A DNA stretch of 45,709 nucleotides from Aphodoplasma sp045541115 (GTDB lineage: Bacteria > Bacillota > Clostridia > UBA1381 > UMGS1253), in NCBI GenBank assembly GCA_045541115.1, contig JAZQIM010000016.1:1-45709 (forward strand), in the 5' to 3' direction. This document shows, in pieces, positions 26,015-34,697 of this stretch. Under the pieces are notes generated by a model that was not told the origin of the DNA, ran no database searches, and was given only the letters and a program-made list of their open reading frames with translations. Every line of letters starts with the position of its first letter. The stretch's first letter is position 1. The position numbers and the translations under genes were made by a program.

Positions 26015-26902
26015 ATGAGAGAATTTAAAACGTATCATCCGATTGTAAATTTCACATATTTTGTATTTGTAATCGGATTTTCCTGCTTTTTTATGCACCC
26101 TGTCTGTCTTTTGATATCGCTTGTGAGTGGATTTATATATTCTCTGATACTTAAAGGCAAAAAGCAGGCAAAGAAAAATCTGATATATATGCTGCCTGTG
26201 CTGATTTTTATGGCGCTTATCAATGCAGCATTTAACCATGAAGGGATGACGGTTATAACTTATTTGCCAAGCGGCAATCCGCTTACGCTTGAATCTGTTT
26301 TTTACGGGCTTGCGGCTGCCGCTATGATTGTAAGTGTTATTTGCCATTTTAGTTCATACAGTGAGGTTATGACAAGCGATAAATTTATTTATCTTTTTGG
26401 GAGAGTTATTCCTGCGATGTCGCTTGTAATATCAATGACGCTTCGCTTTGTGCCAAAATTTTTATCGCAGCTTAAGGTAGTGGCGAACGCGCAAAAATGC
26501 ATGGGGCGCGATGTGTCGGGCGGAAGCGTTATAAAAAGAGCAAAACATGGTCTTAATATTTTATCTATTATGACAACATGGGCATTAGAAAACGCCATTG
26601 AAACGGCGGACAGCATGAAATCGCGCGGATATGGGCATCCGGGACGAACTGCTTTTTCGATATTTAAACTTGACAAAAGAGATAAAAAAGCACTTATAGC
26701 AATTTTAATTTTAGGGCTATACACATTTGTCGGACAACTATGTGGAGCGATGTCTTTTTACTATTTTCCGTCAATGAAAGCTGCAAATGTCACGCTGTAT
26801 GCAGTGAGTGTATTTGTGTCGTATTTACTGCTTTTGATTTATCCTGTAATCGTTGAGTTTTGGGAGGTGAGAAAATGGAAATCATTAAGGTCGAAAATTT
26901 AA
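26015..26902 (+). CDS. ecfT: ECF transporter T component
   Basis: Membrane scaffold of 295 residues with about five to six transmembrane helices and the cytoplasmic coupling helix motif SMKSRGYG near residues 201-208, the usual Ala-Arg-Gly-type signature through which EcfT engages the ATPases. It follows the cobalamin riboswitch and an AAGGAAG ribosome site. Its last 28 bases overlap the start of the next gene, a sign of translational coupling. Together with the fused downstream protein it forms a complete, dedicated ECF importer, likely for cobalamin or a precursor. Confidence 0.88.
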   Translation: MREFKTYHPIVNFTYFVFVIGFSCFFMHPVCLLISLVSGFIYSLILKGKKQAKKNLIYMLPVLIFMALINAAFNHEGMTVITYLPSGNPLTLESVFYGLAAAAMIVSVICHFSSYSEVMTSDKFIYLFGRVIPAMSLVISMTLRFVPKFLSQLKVVANAQKCMGRDVSGGSVIKRAKHGLNILSIMTTWALENAIETADSMKSRGYGHPGRTAFSIFKLDKRDKKALIAILILGLYTFVGQLCGAMSFYYFPSMKAANVTLYAVSVFVSYLLLLIYPVIVEFWEVRKWKSLRSKI

Positions 26903-29553
26903 GTTTTACATATCCAAACAGAGAGAATAAAGCACTTGAAAATATAAATATGAGTGTAAATAAAGGCGAGTTTATAATAGTTTGCGGAAAATCAGGCTGC
27001 GGTAAAACGACGCTTTTAAGACTTATGAAATCCGCTATCTCACCGGTTGGCGATATAAGTGGCAGCATATTTTTTGATGGAAAAATTTTATCTGATATCG
27101 ATTCAAAAGAGCAAGCCGCAAAAATAGGTTTTGTTATGCAATCGTGTGATAATCAGATTGTGACCGACAAAGTATGGCACGAGCTTGCATTCGGTCTTGA
27201 AAGTCTTGGATATTGCACTTCCGAAATCAGAATAAGAGTGGCAGAAATGGCATCATTTTTGGGCATTGAGCAGTGGTTTTATAAGAATGTAAGCGAGCTT
27301 TCAGGCGGCCAGAAGCAACTGTTAAATCTCGCTTCCGTTATGGTAATGGGGCCGTCTGTTCTTATTTTGGACGAGCCTACGAGCCAGCTTGATCCGATTG
27401 CTGCGGGAGAGTTTTTGAAGGTGTTAGAAAAGATTAATCGCGAGCTTGGTGTGGCGGTTATTCTTTCGGAGCATCGGCTTGAAGAGGCGCTTTCTGTTTG
27501 TGACAGAGTAATTGTTATGGACAACGGAAAGATAATAGCTGATGGGAAAGTACAGCAAGTTGGGGAAATATTAAAAGCACAAAACCATGAAATGAGATAT
27601 GCGCTTCCGACACCGATGAGAGTATATGCTGCGATAGACAATAATCTTTCTTGTCCTGTAACAGTCCGTGACGGCAGAGCGTGGCTTGAAGAATATACTA
27701 GAATTGTGCCTGTAAATTCTGCTCTAATACCGAAAACTGAAAATGAAGATGCAACAGGCGAAACGGTAATTGAAATAAAGGATGCATGGTTTCGCTACGA
27801 AAAGGATTTGCCCGATGTAATAAAAGGCTTAAATGTCGAAATCAAAAAAGGAGAGCTTTTCTCGATTGTAGGCGGTAATGGCACCGGCAAGACAACGGCA
27901 CTTTCACTTATTTGCGCCCTTAATACGCCGTATCGCGGAGATGTGTTTATAAATGGCAAAAGCATATCAAAAATACACAATCTGTATGGCGAAATTTTAG
28001 GTGTGCTTCCTCAAAATCCGCAGAGTATATTTGTGAAAAAGACGCTACATCTTGACCTTTTGGAAGTACTGTCTGAAACAAAACTATCAGAGAATGAAAA
28101 AGAAAGTCACATCAAAAATATGGCGCAGCTTTGCCGCATAGACAATTTACTTGATTATCATCCTTACGATTTATCGGGCGGCGAGCAGCAGCGCTGCGCG
28201 CTTGCAAAGGTGCTTTTAATGTCGCCGCAGATTTTACTTTTAGATGAGCCGACAAAGGGATTAGACGCTTATTTTAAGCAGATTTTTGCAGATATAATAA
28301 ACGACCTAAAACAAAGAGGTATAACTATTGTTATGGTGTCGCACGATATTGAATTTTGTGCAGAGTTTGCTGACCGCTGCGCCATGTTTTTTGATGGCAG
28401 CATCGTGTCTTGCGGTGCGCCAAGAGAATTCTTTTGCGAAAAGAATTTTTATACTACTTCTGCAAACAGAATGGCACGTACGACGATTCCAAAAGCAGTG
28501 TTGGCAGACGATATTATACTTGCTCTTGGCGGTGAGGTTGAAAAGAAAGAAATACATAAATTCCCTGCGATAATTAAAAGTGAAAATACAAAAGATGAGT
28601 CAAATAAAGAAAAAAAGCAAAAGTTATCTTTTGCAAGAATTGCCACAGGCAGTTTGTTTGCTTTGCTTTTTGCACTGACTCTTCTGCCGTTGATAGCTGA
28701 TATAAATATATTAAATATCAACGCAGCAAAATTGATGAGCCTTGGTATTTATCAGATAATTATGATAATTGAATTGTTTGGTTGCTGCGTTTGTTTCTTT
28801 CCGCAAAAGGAAGTTTATATAGAAACGATTCGACAACCTGAAAAAGACAGAAAACTTACAAAGCGCACGATAGTCGCTTCTTTGCTTATTTTGCTTGCGA
28901 TTCCGCTTACGATATACATAGGAATTAAATTTTTAGACGGCAGAAAGTATTATTTTATAAGCCTGCTTATTATACTTGAAACGATGATACCGTTTTTAAT
29001 GGTTTTTGAAAAAAGAAGACCGCAGGCAAGAGAGATTGTTATAATAAGTGTTTTATGTGCTATTGCGGTAGCCGGAAGAGCCGCCTTCTTTATGCTCCCA
29101 CAGTTTAAACCCGTAGTTGCAATTGCCATCATTGCGGGGGTATGCTTTGGCGGAGAAACGGGATTTTTAGTAGGTGCCGGCACCGGATTAGTTTCAAACT
29201 TTTTCTTTGGACAAGGTCCGTGGGCACCGTGGCAGATGTTTGCTTTTGGCATTATAGGTTTTATTGCGGGAGTTCTTTTTAAGAAAGGTTTTTTGCGAAA
29301 AACGAAAGAATCTTTATGCATTTTCGGGTTTGCTTCGACGTTAGTTGTATATGGTGGTATTATGAATCTGTCGTCGGTAATTATGGCGCAAAATGTAATT
29401 ACCAAGGACATGATAATTTCTGCATATCTTATGGGTTTGCCGTTTGACATGATACACGCGCTATCATCGGCATTTTTCCTTTGGTTTATTGCAGAGCCAA
29501 TGGTTGAAAAGCTCGAGAGAATCAAAATAAAATATGGGCTGCTTGAAGGATAG
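26875..29553 (+). CDS. Fused ECF ATPase-ATPase-S component transporter protein
   Basis: A single 892-residue protein combines three ECF subunits. The first ATPase has Walker A GKSGCGKT (38-45), LSGGQKQ (about 142) and ILDEPTSQLDP. The second has GGNGTGKTT (about 333-341), LSGGEQQRC (about 433) and LLLDEPTKGLD. From about residue 590 to the end there are about eight membrane segments whose second half, from REIVIISVLCAIAVAGR onward, looks like an ECF S component, with FGQGPWAPWQMFAFG as its clearest motif. The start at 26875 follows GGAGGTGA and excludes a five-residue longer reading from 26860. The cobalamin riboswitch upstream suggests B12 uptake, though the substrate is inferred from regulation. 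No frameshift was seen. Confidence 0.88.
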   Translation: MEIIKVENLSFTYPNRENKALENINMSVNKGEFIIVCGKSGCGKTTLLRLMKSAISPVGDISGSIFFDGKILSDIDSKEQAAKIGFVMQSCDNQIVTDKVWHELAFGLESLGYCTSEIRIRVAEMASFLGIEQWFYKNVSELSGGQKQLLNLASVMVMGPSVLILDEPTSQLDPIAAGEFLKVLEKINRELGVAVILSEHRLEEALSVCDRVIVMDNGKIIADGKVQQVGEILKAQNHEMRYALPTPMRVYAAIDNNLSCPVTVRDGRAWLEEYTRIVPVNSALIPKTENEDATGETVIEIKDAWFRYEKDLPDVIKGLNVEIKKGELFSIVGGNGTGKTTALSLICALNTPYRGDVFINGKSISKIHNLYGEILGVLPQNPQSIFVKKTLHLDLLEVLSETKLSENEKESHIKNMAQLCRIDNLLDYHPYDLSGGEQQRCALAKVLLMSPQILLLDEPTKGLDAYFKQIFADIINDLKQRGITIVMVSHDIEFCAEFADRCAMFFDGSIVSCGAPREFFCEKNFYTTSANRMARTTIPKAVLADDIILALGGEVEKKEIHKFPAIIKSENTKDESNKEKKQKLSFARIATGSLFALLFALTLLPLIADINILNINAAKLMSLGIYQIIMIIELFGCCVCFFPQKEVYIETIRQPEKDRKLTKRTIVASLLILLAIPLTIYIGIKFLDGRKYYFISLLIILETMIPFLMVFEKRRPQAREIVIISVLCAIAVAGRAAFFMLPQFKPVVAIAIIAGVCFGGETGFLVGAGTGLVSNFFFGQGPWAPWQMFAFGIIGFIAGVLFKKGFLRKTKESLCIFGFASTLVVYGGIMNLSSVIMAQNVITKDMIISAYLMGLPFDMIHALSSAFFLWFIAEPMVEKLERIKIKYGLLEG

Positions 29554-29571
29554 TTAAAATCTTTAAACTGA

Positions 29572-29600
29572 TTGAATTTTAAATAGTTTTATGGTACAAT
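29572..29600 (+). promoter_or_regulatory. Promoter of the cysteine-rich membrane protein gene
   Basis: TTGAAT (29572-29577) and TACAAT (29595-29600) have a 17-bp spacer, with an extended TGG before the -10. Confidence 0.55.
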
Positions 29601-29631
29601 ATACAAAAAATATTTAAAAGGATAAAATCGA

Positions 29632-30372
29632 ATGAAAAAAATCAGTGAGCCTATATCAAAAACAAGAGGAATATACTTTTTGCGCCTTGTTGGCAGGGTT
29701 TTTGTGTTCCTTGTTGCAATTATGATATACGTATTTGACAAAGAGGAATTTAATATAGCAGATGGATGGAATTTTTTTAAAGAGTTTTCTTTATTGCATC
29801 TTTTATGGCTAATCTGGATGTGGAATATGGTACTTCAGCTTATCCCTGTTAAAGCACATATATCCATAGGTTCTCAGAAGGTGTTTGAGTCGTTATTTCG
29901 ACCGATAAAAGAAAAAATCAATTATATAAATTTAAGAAAGTATATCAAAGACACAACCGCGTCGGCATACAAGGTTATGGTAATATGGATTTTGCTTACC
30001 GTTGCAATAAGCATATTGCATTTAACCGGAGTTATAGATACAGGCACAATGATACTGCTATCCACATTTTTTTATGTATGTGATTTGATATGCGTTCTTA
30101 TCTGGTGTCCGTTTCGGCTTATTATGAAAAACAAGTGCTGTACTACATGCAGAATATTTAACTGGGACCATCTGATGATGTTTTTACCAATAGTGACAGT
30201 TAACAGCTTTTTCTCTTGGTCGCTTGTTATATTTTCGTTTATTATATGGCTTATTTGGGAAGTATGTGTGTTTGTATATCCTGCGAGATTTTGGGAAAAC
30301 AGTAACATGGCACTTCGGTGCTCTGAGTGCAGCGATAAACTCTGCACCCAGTATTGCAGAAGATTGAGATAG
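29632..30372 (+). CDS. Membrane protein with cysteine clusters, function unknown
   Basis: A 246-residue protein with about five hydrophobic segments (roughly 20-37, 52-70, 115-135, 140-160 and 190-215). Two cysteine clusters face the same side by simple topology: KNKCCTTCRIFNWDH near 165-180 and the C-terminal CSECSDKLCTQYC near 232-244. The spacing suggests a metal or iron-sulfur site built from both. I do not recognise a characterised family. The gene has its own promoter and stands between the ECF transporter and a T-box operon. Confidence 0.75.
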   Translation: MKKISEPISKTRGIYFLRLVGRVFVFLVAIMIYVFDKEEFNIADGWNFFKEFSLLHLLWLIWMWNMVLQLIPVKAHISIGSQKVFESLFRPIKEKINYINLRKYIKDTTASAYKVMVIWILLTVAISILHLTGVIDTGTMILLSTFFYVCDLICVLIWCPFRLIMKNKCCTTCRIFNWDHLMMFLPIVTVNSFFSWSLVIFSFIIWLIWEVCVFVYPARFWENSNMALRCSECSDKLCTQYCRRLR

Positions 30373-30403
30373 TAATTAGGTGAGAAATTTTTAAAAAAGC
30401 ATA

Positions 30404-30718
30404 TTGACAAAGCGAAGCGAATGTGCTAAAATAAAACTTGATTTTGAAACGCGCAGATGCGGAATAGTAGGCAAAAGCTTTTCACCTTGAGAGAGATGTC
30501 GGATGGTGCAAGACATTGGGAGAACGTTGCTGAACTCGCCGCGGAGCGGCTGCTGTGAACTTAATAGTAGGGGCAGACGGGAACTCCCGTGACAGAGTTA
30601 AGATGTGTTGGCATCTAAAGGGCATCCTTAGCGGATGAAGAAGAGTGGTACCGCGGGAACGGTGAGTTTAACGTTTTCGTCTCTTTGAACTAACAAGGAG
30701 ATGGAAGCGTTTTTTTGT
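30404..30718 (+). promoter_or_regulatory. T-box leader, probable leucine specifier, with promoter and terminator
   Basis: The promoter is TTGACA (30404-30409) and TAAAAT (30427-30432) with a 17-bp spacer. Stem I carries the AGTA motif (30466-30469) opposite GAACTCG (30532-30538), so the likely specifier codon is CTC, leucine (30535-30537). The distal GGTGCAA motif is near 30505. The T-box sequence AGTGGTACCGCGG is at 30644-30656. The competing terminator is an 18-bp stem (30670-30687 with 30694-30711, several G-T pairs) with a T7 run. Uncharged tRNA-Leu would turn on the downstream operon. Confidence 0.92.
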
Positions 30719-30746
30719 TGGTAAAAAGACTATTTGATATATATTT

Positions 30747-32153
30747 TTGAAAGGAGTTTTCAGTATGAAAACAATCAATGTTACAGACATTACGCTTAAA
30801 AAGCTTTCAGAGGACCGCGCAATCTCGCTACTCTTTCGTGAAAAGTCAGCAATTGCAAATTGTGCAGATGCACTTGGCGCAGATGCTGTTGAATTACCTG
30901 CTGTAAAAAATCTTCGCGAGGACACAATTATATATAAAACAATTGCGCACAATGTTCAAAATGCGACGCTTGTAATTCCTGTCGGATTTAACAAAGAAGA
31001 TATTGAATCTGTGTGGGAGTGCATTAAGGATGCAAAAAAGCCACGCCTTCAGGTTGAGCTTCCCGTTTCAACGATTCAGATGGAATATACATATCACGTA
31101 AAACAGGCTGCTATGCTTGAAAAGATTGCAGAGCTTGTAAAGCAAGCAAAATCGTATTGCGAGGACGTGGAATTTTCAGCACTTGATGCAACAAGAGCGG
31201 ACGAAGACTTTCTTATATCGGCAGCAATGGAAGCGGAGAAAAACGGCGCAAATCTTGTAACTGTTTGCGATGATGCAGGAGTATCGACACCGGAGCAGAT
31301 TGCTCAGATGGTTGCAAAGGTTAAAGATGCTGTAAATACCCCTGTATATGTTCAGGTTTCAGACCGCATCAATATGGGTGTTGCAGCTGCATTTGCGTCC
31401 ATTTCAAAAGGAGCCGATGGAATTAAATGCGCTATGGCAGGCAAGGATATACTCTTAACCGGAGAAATCTCTGATGCGATGAGTGCTTGCGGTGCACAAA
31501 TTGATGCGCAGATAAAGCTTGATACTACAAAAATCCATGCAAGTATTGATGATATGGTTTCAAGCATAAATCACGACAGTTATGAAAGTGAGCAGACTGT
31601 AAGCGACAAGAAAAAGATTTTGCTTGATGCTGATTCATCTACCGCGCAGGTTGCACAGGCAGCTTTCGTTCTTGGTTATGAGCTTTCTGATTTAGATGTT
31701 GGTAATGTATACAAGGCACTTATGCAGGTTTGCGAAAAGAAGGGTGCAGTCGGATTAAAAGAGTTCGAGGCGCTTATTGCAAGCTCGGCTATGCAGGCTC
31801 CTTCGACATATCATTTTGAAACATACACAACAACAAGCTCTAATGTGACAAATGCGATGTCACAGGTAACGCTTAAATGTAACGACGAGATTATATGCGG
31901 CGTTGCTGACGGAGACGGACCTGTTGACTCGGCATTTCGTGCAATCGAGCAGTGCATTGGTCATCATTATGAACTTGATGATTTTCAGGTTCAGTCCGTA
32001 ACAGAAGGAAAGGAAGCATTAGGTTCTGCGCTTGTAAGACTTCGCAACAATGGCAAGCTTTACTCCGGCAATGGTACATCAACAGATATCGTTGCGGCGA
32101 GCATAAGAGCATATATAAATGCACTTAACAAAATCGTATTTGAGGAGGCATAA
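30747..32153 (+). CDS. 2-isopropylmalate synthase-like protein lacking metal ligands
   Basis: A 468-residue protein with an HMGL-like TIM barrel (about 5-290) and a C-terminal LeuA allosteric/dimerisation domain (about 355-468). The catalytic signatures are lost. The N-terminal TLRDGEQ motif reads TLKKLSEDR (10-18), and the metal-binding HxHND motif reads QVSDR (197-201). Active members need the Asp and both His residues for the divalent metal, so this one is unlikely to be a normal acyl-CoA/2-oxoacid condensing enzyme. It follows the leucine-type T-box and its stop is one base from the next start codon, which supports a role in leucine-related metabolism or its feedback control. A changed reaction is also possible. 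Confidence 0.75.
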   Translation: MKGVFSMKTINVTDITLKKLSEDRAISLLFREKSAIANCADALGADAVELPAVKNLREDTIIYKTIAHNVQNATLVIPVGFNKEDIESVWECIKDAKKPRLQVELPVSTIQMEYTYHVKQAAMLEKIAELVKQAKSYCEDVEFSALDATRADEDFLISAAMEAEKNGANLVTVCDDAGVSTPEQIAQMVAKVKDAVNTPVYVQVSDRINMGVAAAFASISKGADGIKCAMAGKDILLTGEISDAMSACGAQIDAQIKLDTTKIHASIDDMVSSINHDSYESEQTVSDKKKILLDADSSTAQVAQAAFVLGYELSDLDVGNVYKALMQVCEKKGAVGLKEFEALIASSAMQAPSTYHFETYTTTSSNVTNAMSQVTLKCNDEIICGVADGDGPVDSAFRAIEQCIGHHYELDDFQVQSVTEGKEALGSALVRLRNNGKLYSGNGTSTDIVAASIRAYINALNKIVFEEA

Positions 32154-32154
32154 T

Positions 32155-34614
32155 ATGAAGATAGTATTTTCGACAAAGAACGTAAGTCGCGCATCCTTTC
32201 TTGATATATGCCGTTATGCCTTTGATTACGGATTCCATGGCTTTGAAATATATGATGCAATCAAGGAAAGAAGCTCGCATCACGACAGTATTTTAAGACG
32301 TGACCGCGTAGCTGATGCGAAAAGAAAACTCGTAAACAGAAATCTTTCGGTTTCAGCGCTTCGTATGCCTGAAAGCATCGAAAGTGAAAACACCACATCG
32401 GATTTAGTAGTTAAATATGTGGATATGGCATTAACATCAGGGATTTCGAATGTCATTGTCCATATTGATAAAAAAGTAGCCTTTGATGTTTTGGACGAAA
32501 AACTTTCTTCGGCAGTGAAGAAAGCAGAAAATAACGATGTTAATATTTTGTTTGAAACAGTTGGTTATCTTGCAAATACCGAGAATGTAATCGGCATAAT
32601 CAATCATTTTTCATCGGCAGCTATCGGTGCAGCGTGGAACGTGAGAGGCACATACTTTGATGCAGGAGAAACATCAGAGGCAACAATCAAGACTTTGGGC
32701 GCGTACATAAAGTATGTCCGCCTTGGCGATATGAAAGACGGAAAAACAGTTTTGATTGGCGAAGGCGAACTTGATGTAGAAAAGCTTATAAATGCGCTTT
32801 CGTCGCTTAACTATGAAGGATATATCTGTGCGGCGTGGAATGATGAAATTAACGATGCAGATATCGTTTTAACTCACTTTGCAAATTATATTTCACAGCT
32901 TAACCGCGAGAAGAAGACCTTTGATAAGGCATATTATAACAGAGATAAGACAGGAACTTTCGTATGGAAGAAGTACGATGTTATTGACGCCACATTCTCC
33001 GATGTTCTTGACACGATGGCAGATAAGTACCCCGACCAATATGCTTTTAAGTATCCTACGCTTGATTATACAAGAACTTATGAGCAGTTCAGACGCGATG
33101 TTGACGAATGTGCAGCTGCACTTATTTCTCTTGGAGTAAAAGCCGGAGACCATGTTGCAGTATGGGCGACAAATGTGCCCGAGTGGTTTATTACATTTTG
33201 GGCAACAACGAAAATCGGTGCTGTTTTAGTTACGGTTAATACTGCCTACAGGATTCATGAAATTGAATATTTGTTAAAGCAGTCCGATACACATACTCTT
33301 GTTATGATTGAGGATTGTAAGGATATAAACTACAAGCAAATTATTAGCGAACTTTGTCCTGAACTTGCAAACTTAGAGCCCGGTAAGCCTTTGTATTCAA
33401 AGAATTTGCCGTTCCTTAGAAATGTTGTAACGGTAGGATTTTCTATGCCGGGATGTCTTACATGGAATGAGATGCTTTCGCGTTCTTCTCTTGTTCCGCG
33501 TGAAGAGGTAAGAAGACGTGCATCGCTTGTTCGACCTGACGATGTATGTAATATGCAGTACACATCGGGCACAACAGGTTTTCCAAAGGGTGTTATGCTT
33601 ACACACAGAAATATTGTAAATAATGGTAAGACTATTGGCGACAGAATGGATTTGTCTACGGCAGACCGTATGATGATTCAGGTGCCGATGTTTCATTGTT
33701 TTGGCATGGTGCTTTCGATGACATCGATGATGACACACGGCGGTACGCTCTGTCCTATACCGTATTTTTCGCCAAAATCATCGCTTGCCTGCGTAAATGA
33801 TGAGAAGATTACGTGCTTTAACGGCGTTCCGACAATGTTTATTGCGATGTTTAATCATCCTGATTTTGCAAAGACAGATTTTTCGTATATGAGAACAGGT
33901 ATTATGGCAGGCGCAAACTGTCCGGCAGATTTGATGAGACGGGCATCGGTTGAAATGAATATGCGCGAAATTATATCTGTTTACGGTCAGACAGAAGCGT
34001 CTCCCGGATGCACAATGGGCGAAGTAAATGAAGACCTTGACCACAGAGTAGAAACAGTCGGCAGTGCTTTTCCCGGCGTTGAATGTAAAATCATCGACCC
34101 TGAAACAGGCGACGAACTTCCTGACGGCGAGAGCGGTGAGTTCGTGGCTCGTGGCTTTAATATCATGAAGGGCTATTATAAGATGCCCGAAGCAACTGCA
34201 CAGGCGATAGACGAAGACGGATGGCTCCATTCGGGCGATATATGTATGAGAACCCCTGACGGATACTATAAGGTAACCGGAAGATTAAAGGATATGATTA
34301 TCCGTGGCGGTGAGAACTTGTATCCAAGAGAAATTGAGGAATTTTATCTTACAAATCCGAAGGTCCGCGATGTTCAGGTGGTAGGTGTTCCCGATGAAAG
34401 ATATGGCGAAGAATGCTGTGCATGGATTATTCTTCATAAGGGCGAAACCGCAGACGAAAATGAAATGAAGGAATTTGGTTACGCTTCGATCGCAAGACAT
34501 AAAGTGCCCAGATACTTTATGTTCGTAAACGAATTTCCAATGAATGCGGCAGGTAAGATTCTTAAATACAAAATGCGCGATGAATCAGCTGAAAAATTAG
34601 GTTTGAAGAAATAA
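32155..34614 (+). CDS. Fusion of a xylose-isomerase-like TIM barrel with an acyl-CoA synthetase
   Basis: An 819-residue two-part protein. Residues 1-260 form a sugar-phosphate-isomerase-like (AP_endonuc_2) barrel with FETVGY (about 130), VRLGDMKDG (about 184-192) and GEGELD as likely metal and substrate sites. From about 280 on it is an AMP-forming acyl-CoA synthetase: YTSGTTGFPKGV (about 469-480), VYGQTEASPG, GWLHSGDI, the GRLKDMIIRGGENLYPREIE hinge region and the catalytic Lys in NAAGKILKYKMR. The barrel has no known partnership with such ligases. The start at 32155, 8 bases after GAGGAGG, is preferred over an upstream in-frame ATG at 32119 inside the previous gene. It is under the leucine-type T-box. 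The carboxylic acid substrate is unknown, with a branched short-chain acid suggested by regulation. Confidence 0.85.
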   Translation: MKIVFSTKNVSRASFLDICRYAFDYGFHGFEIYDAIKERSSHHDSILRRDRVADAKRKLVNRNLSVSALRMPESIESENTTSDLVVKYVDMALTSGISNVIVHIDKKVAFDVLDEKLSSAVKKAENNDVNILFETVGYLANTENVIGIINHFSSAAIGAAWNVRGTYFDAGETSEATIKTLGAYIKYVRLGDMKDGKTVLIGEGELDVEKLINALSSLNYEGYICAAWNDEINDADIVLTHFANYISQLNREKKTFDKAYYNRDKTGTFVWKKYDVIDATFSDVLDTMADKYPDQYAFKYPTLDYTRTYEQFRRDVDECAAALISLGVKAGDHVAVWATNVPEWFITFWATTKIGAVLVTVNTAYRIHEIEYLLKQSDTHTLVMIEDCKDINYKQIISELCPELANLEPGKPLYSKNLPFLRNVVTVGFSMPGCLTWNEMLSRSSLVPREEVRRRASLVRPDDVCNMQYTSGTTGFPKGVMLTHRNIVNNGKTIGDRMDLSTADRMMIQVPMFHCFGMVLSMTSMMTHGGTLCPIPYFSPKSSLACVNDEKITCFNGVPTMFIAMFNHPDFAKTDFSYMRTGIMAGANCPADLMRRASVEMNMREIISVYGQTEASPGCTMGEVNEDLDHRVETVGSAFPGVECKIIDPETGDELPDGESGEFVARGFNIMKGYYKMPEATAQAIDEDGWLHSGDICMRTPDGYYKVTGRLKDMIIRGGENLYPREIEEFYLTNPKVRDVQVVGVPDERYGEECCAWIILHKGETADENEMKEFGYASIARHKVPRYFMFVNEFPMNAAGKILKYKMRDESAEKLGLKK

Positions 34615-34615
34615 G

Positions 34616-34648
34616 AAAAAGGCTCAAACACTGTGTTTGAGCCTTTTT
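34616..34648 (+). terminator. Terminator after the T-box operon
   Basis: AAAAAGGCTCAAACAC and GTGTTTGAGCCTTTTT flank a very short loop, with T runs at the end. Confidence 0.88.
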
Positions 34649-34651
34649 GTA

Positions 34652-34697
34652 TGGCAGGGGCAGAAGGACTTGAACCCTCGGCACGTGGTTTTGGAGA
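34652..34697 (-). repeat. 3' half of tRNA-Trp: probable attachment site
   Basis: Read on the minus strand, this matches a tRNA-Trp from the anticodon loop (CTCCAAA, anticodon CCA) through the 3' anticodon stem, the T arm (GAGGGTTCAAGTCCTTC) and the acceptor strand TGCCCCT with GCCA. The D arm and 5' acceptor are missing, so it is not a functional gene. Such 3' tRNA repeats are left by tyrosine integrases that use tRNA genes. With this orientation the inserted element would lie at higher coordinates, with the intact tRNA-Trp at its far end. Confidence 0.8.

Noticed and set aside
28950..29525. A 191-codon minus-strand frame opposite the fused ECF protein
   Set aside because: Lies fully antisense to conserved membrane segments and has no ribosome site.
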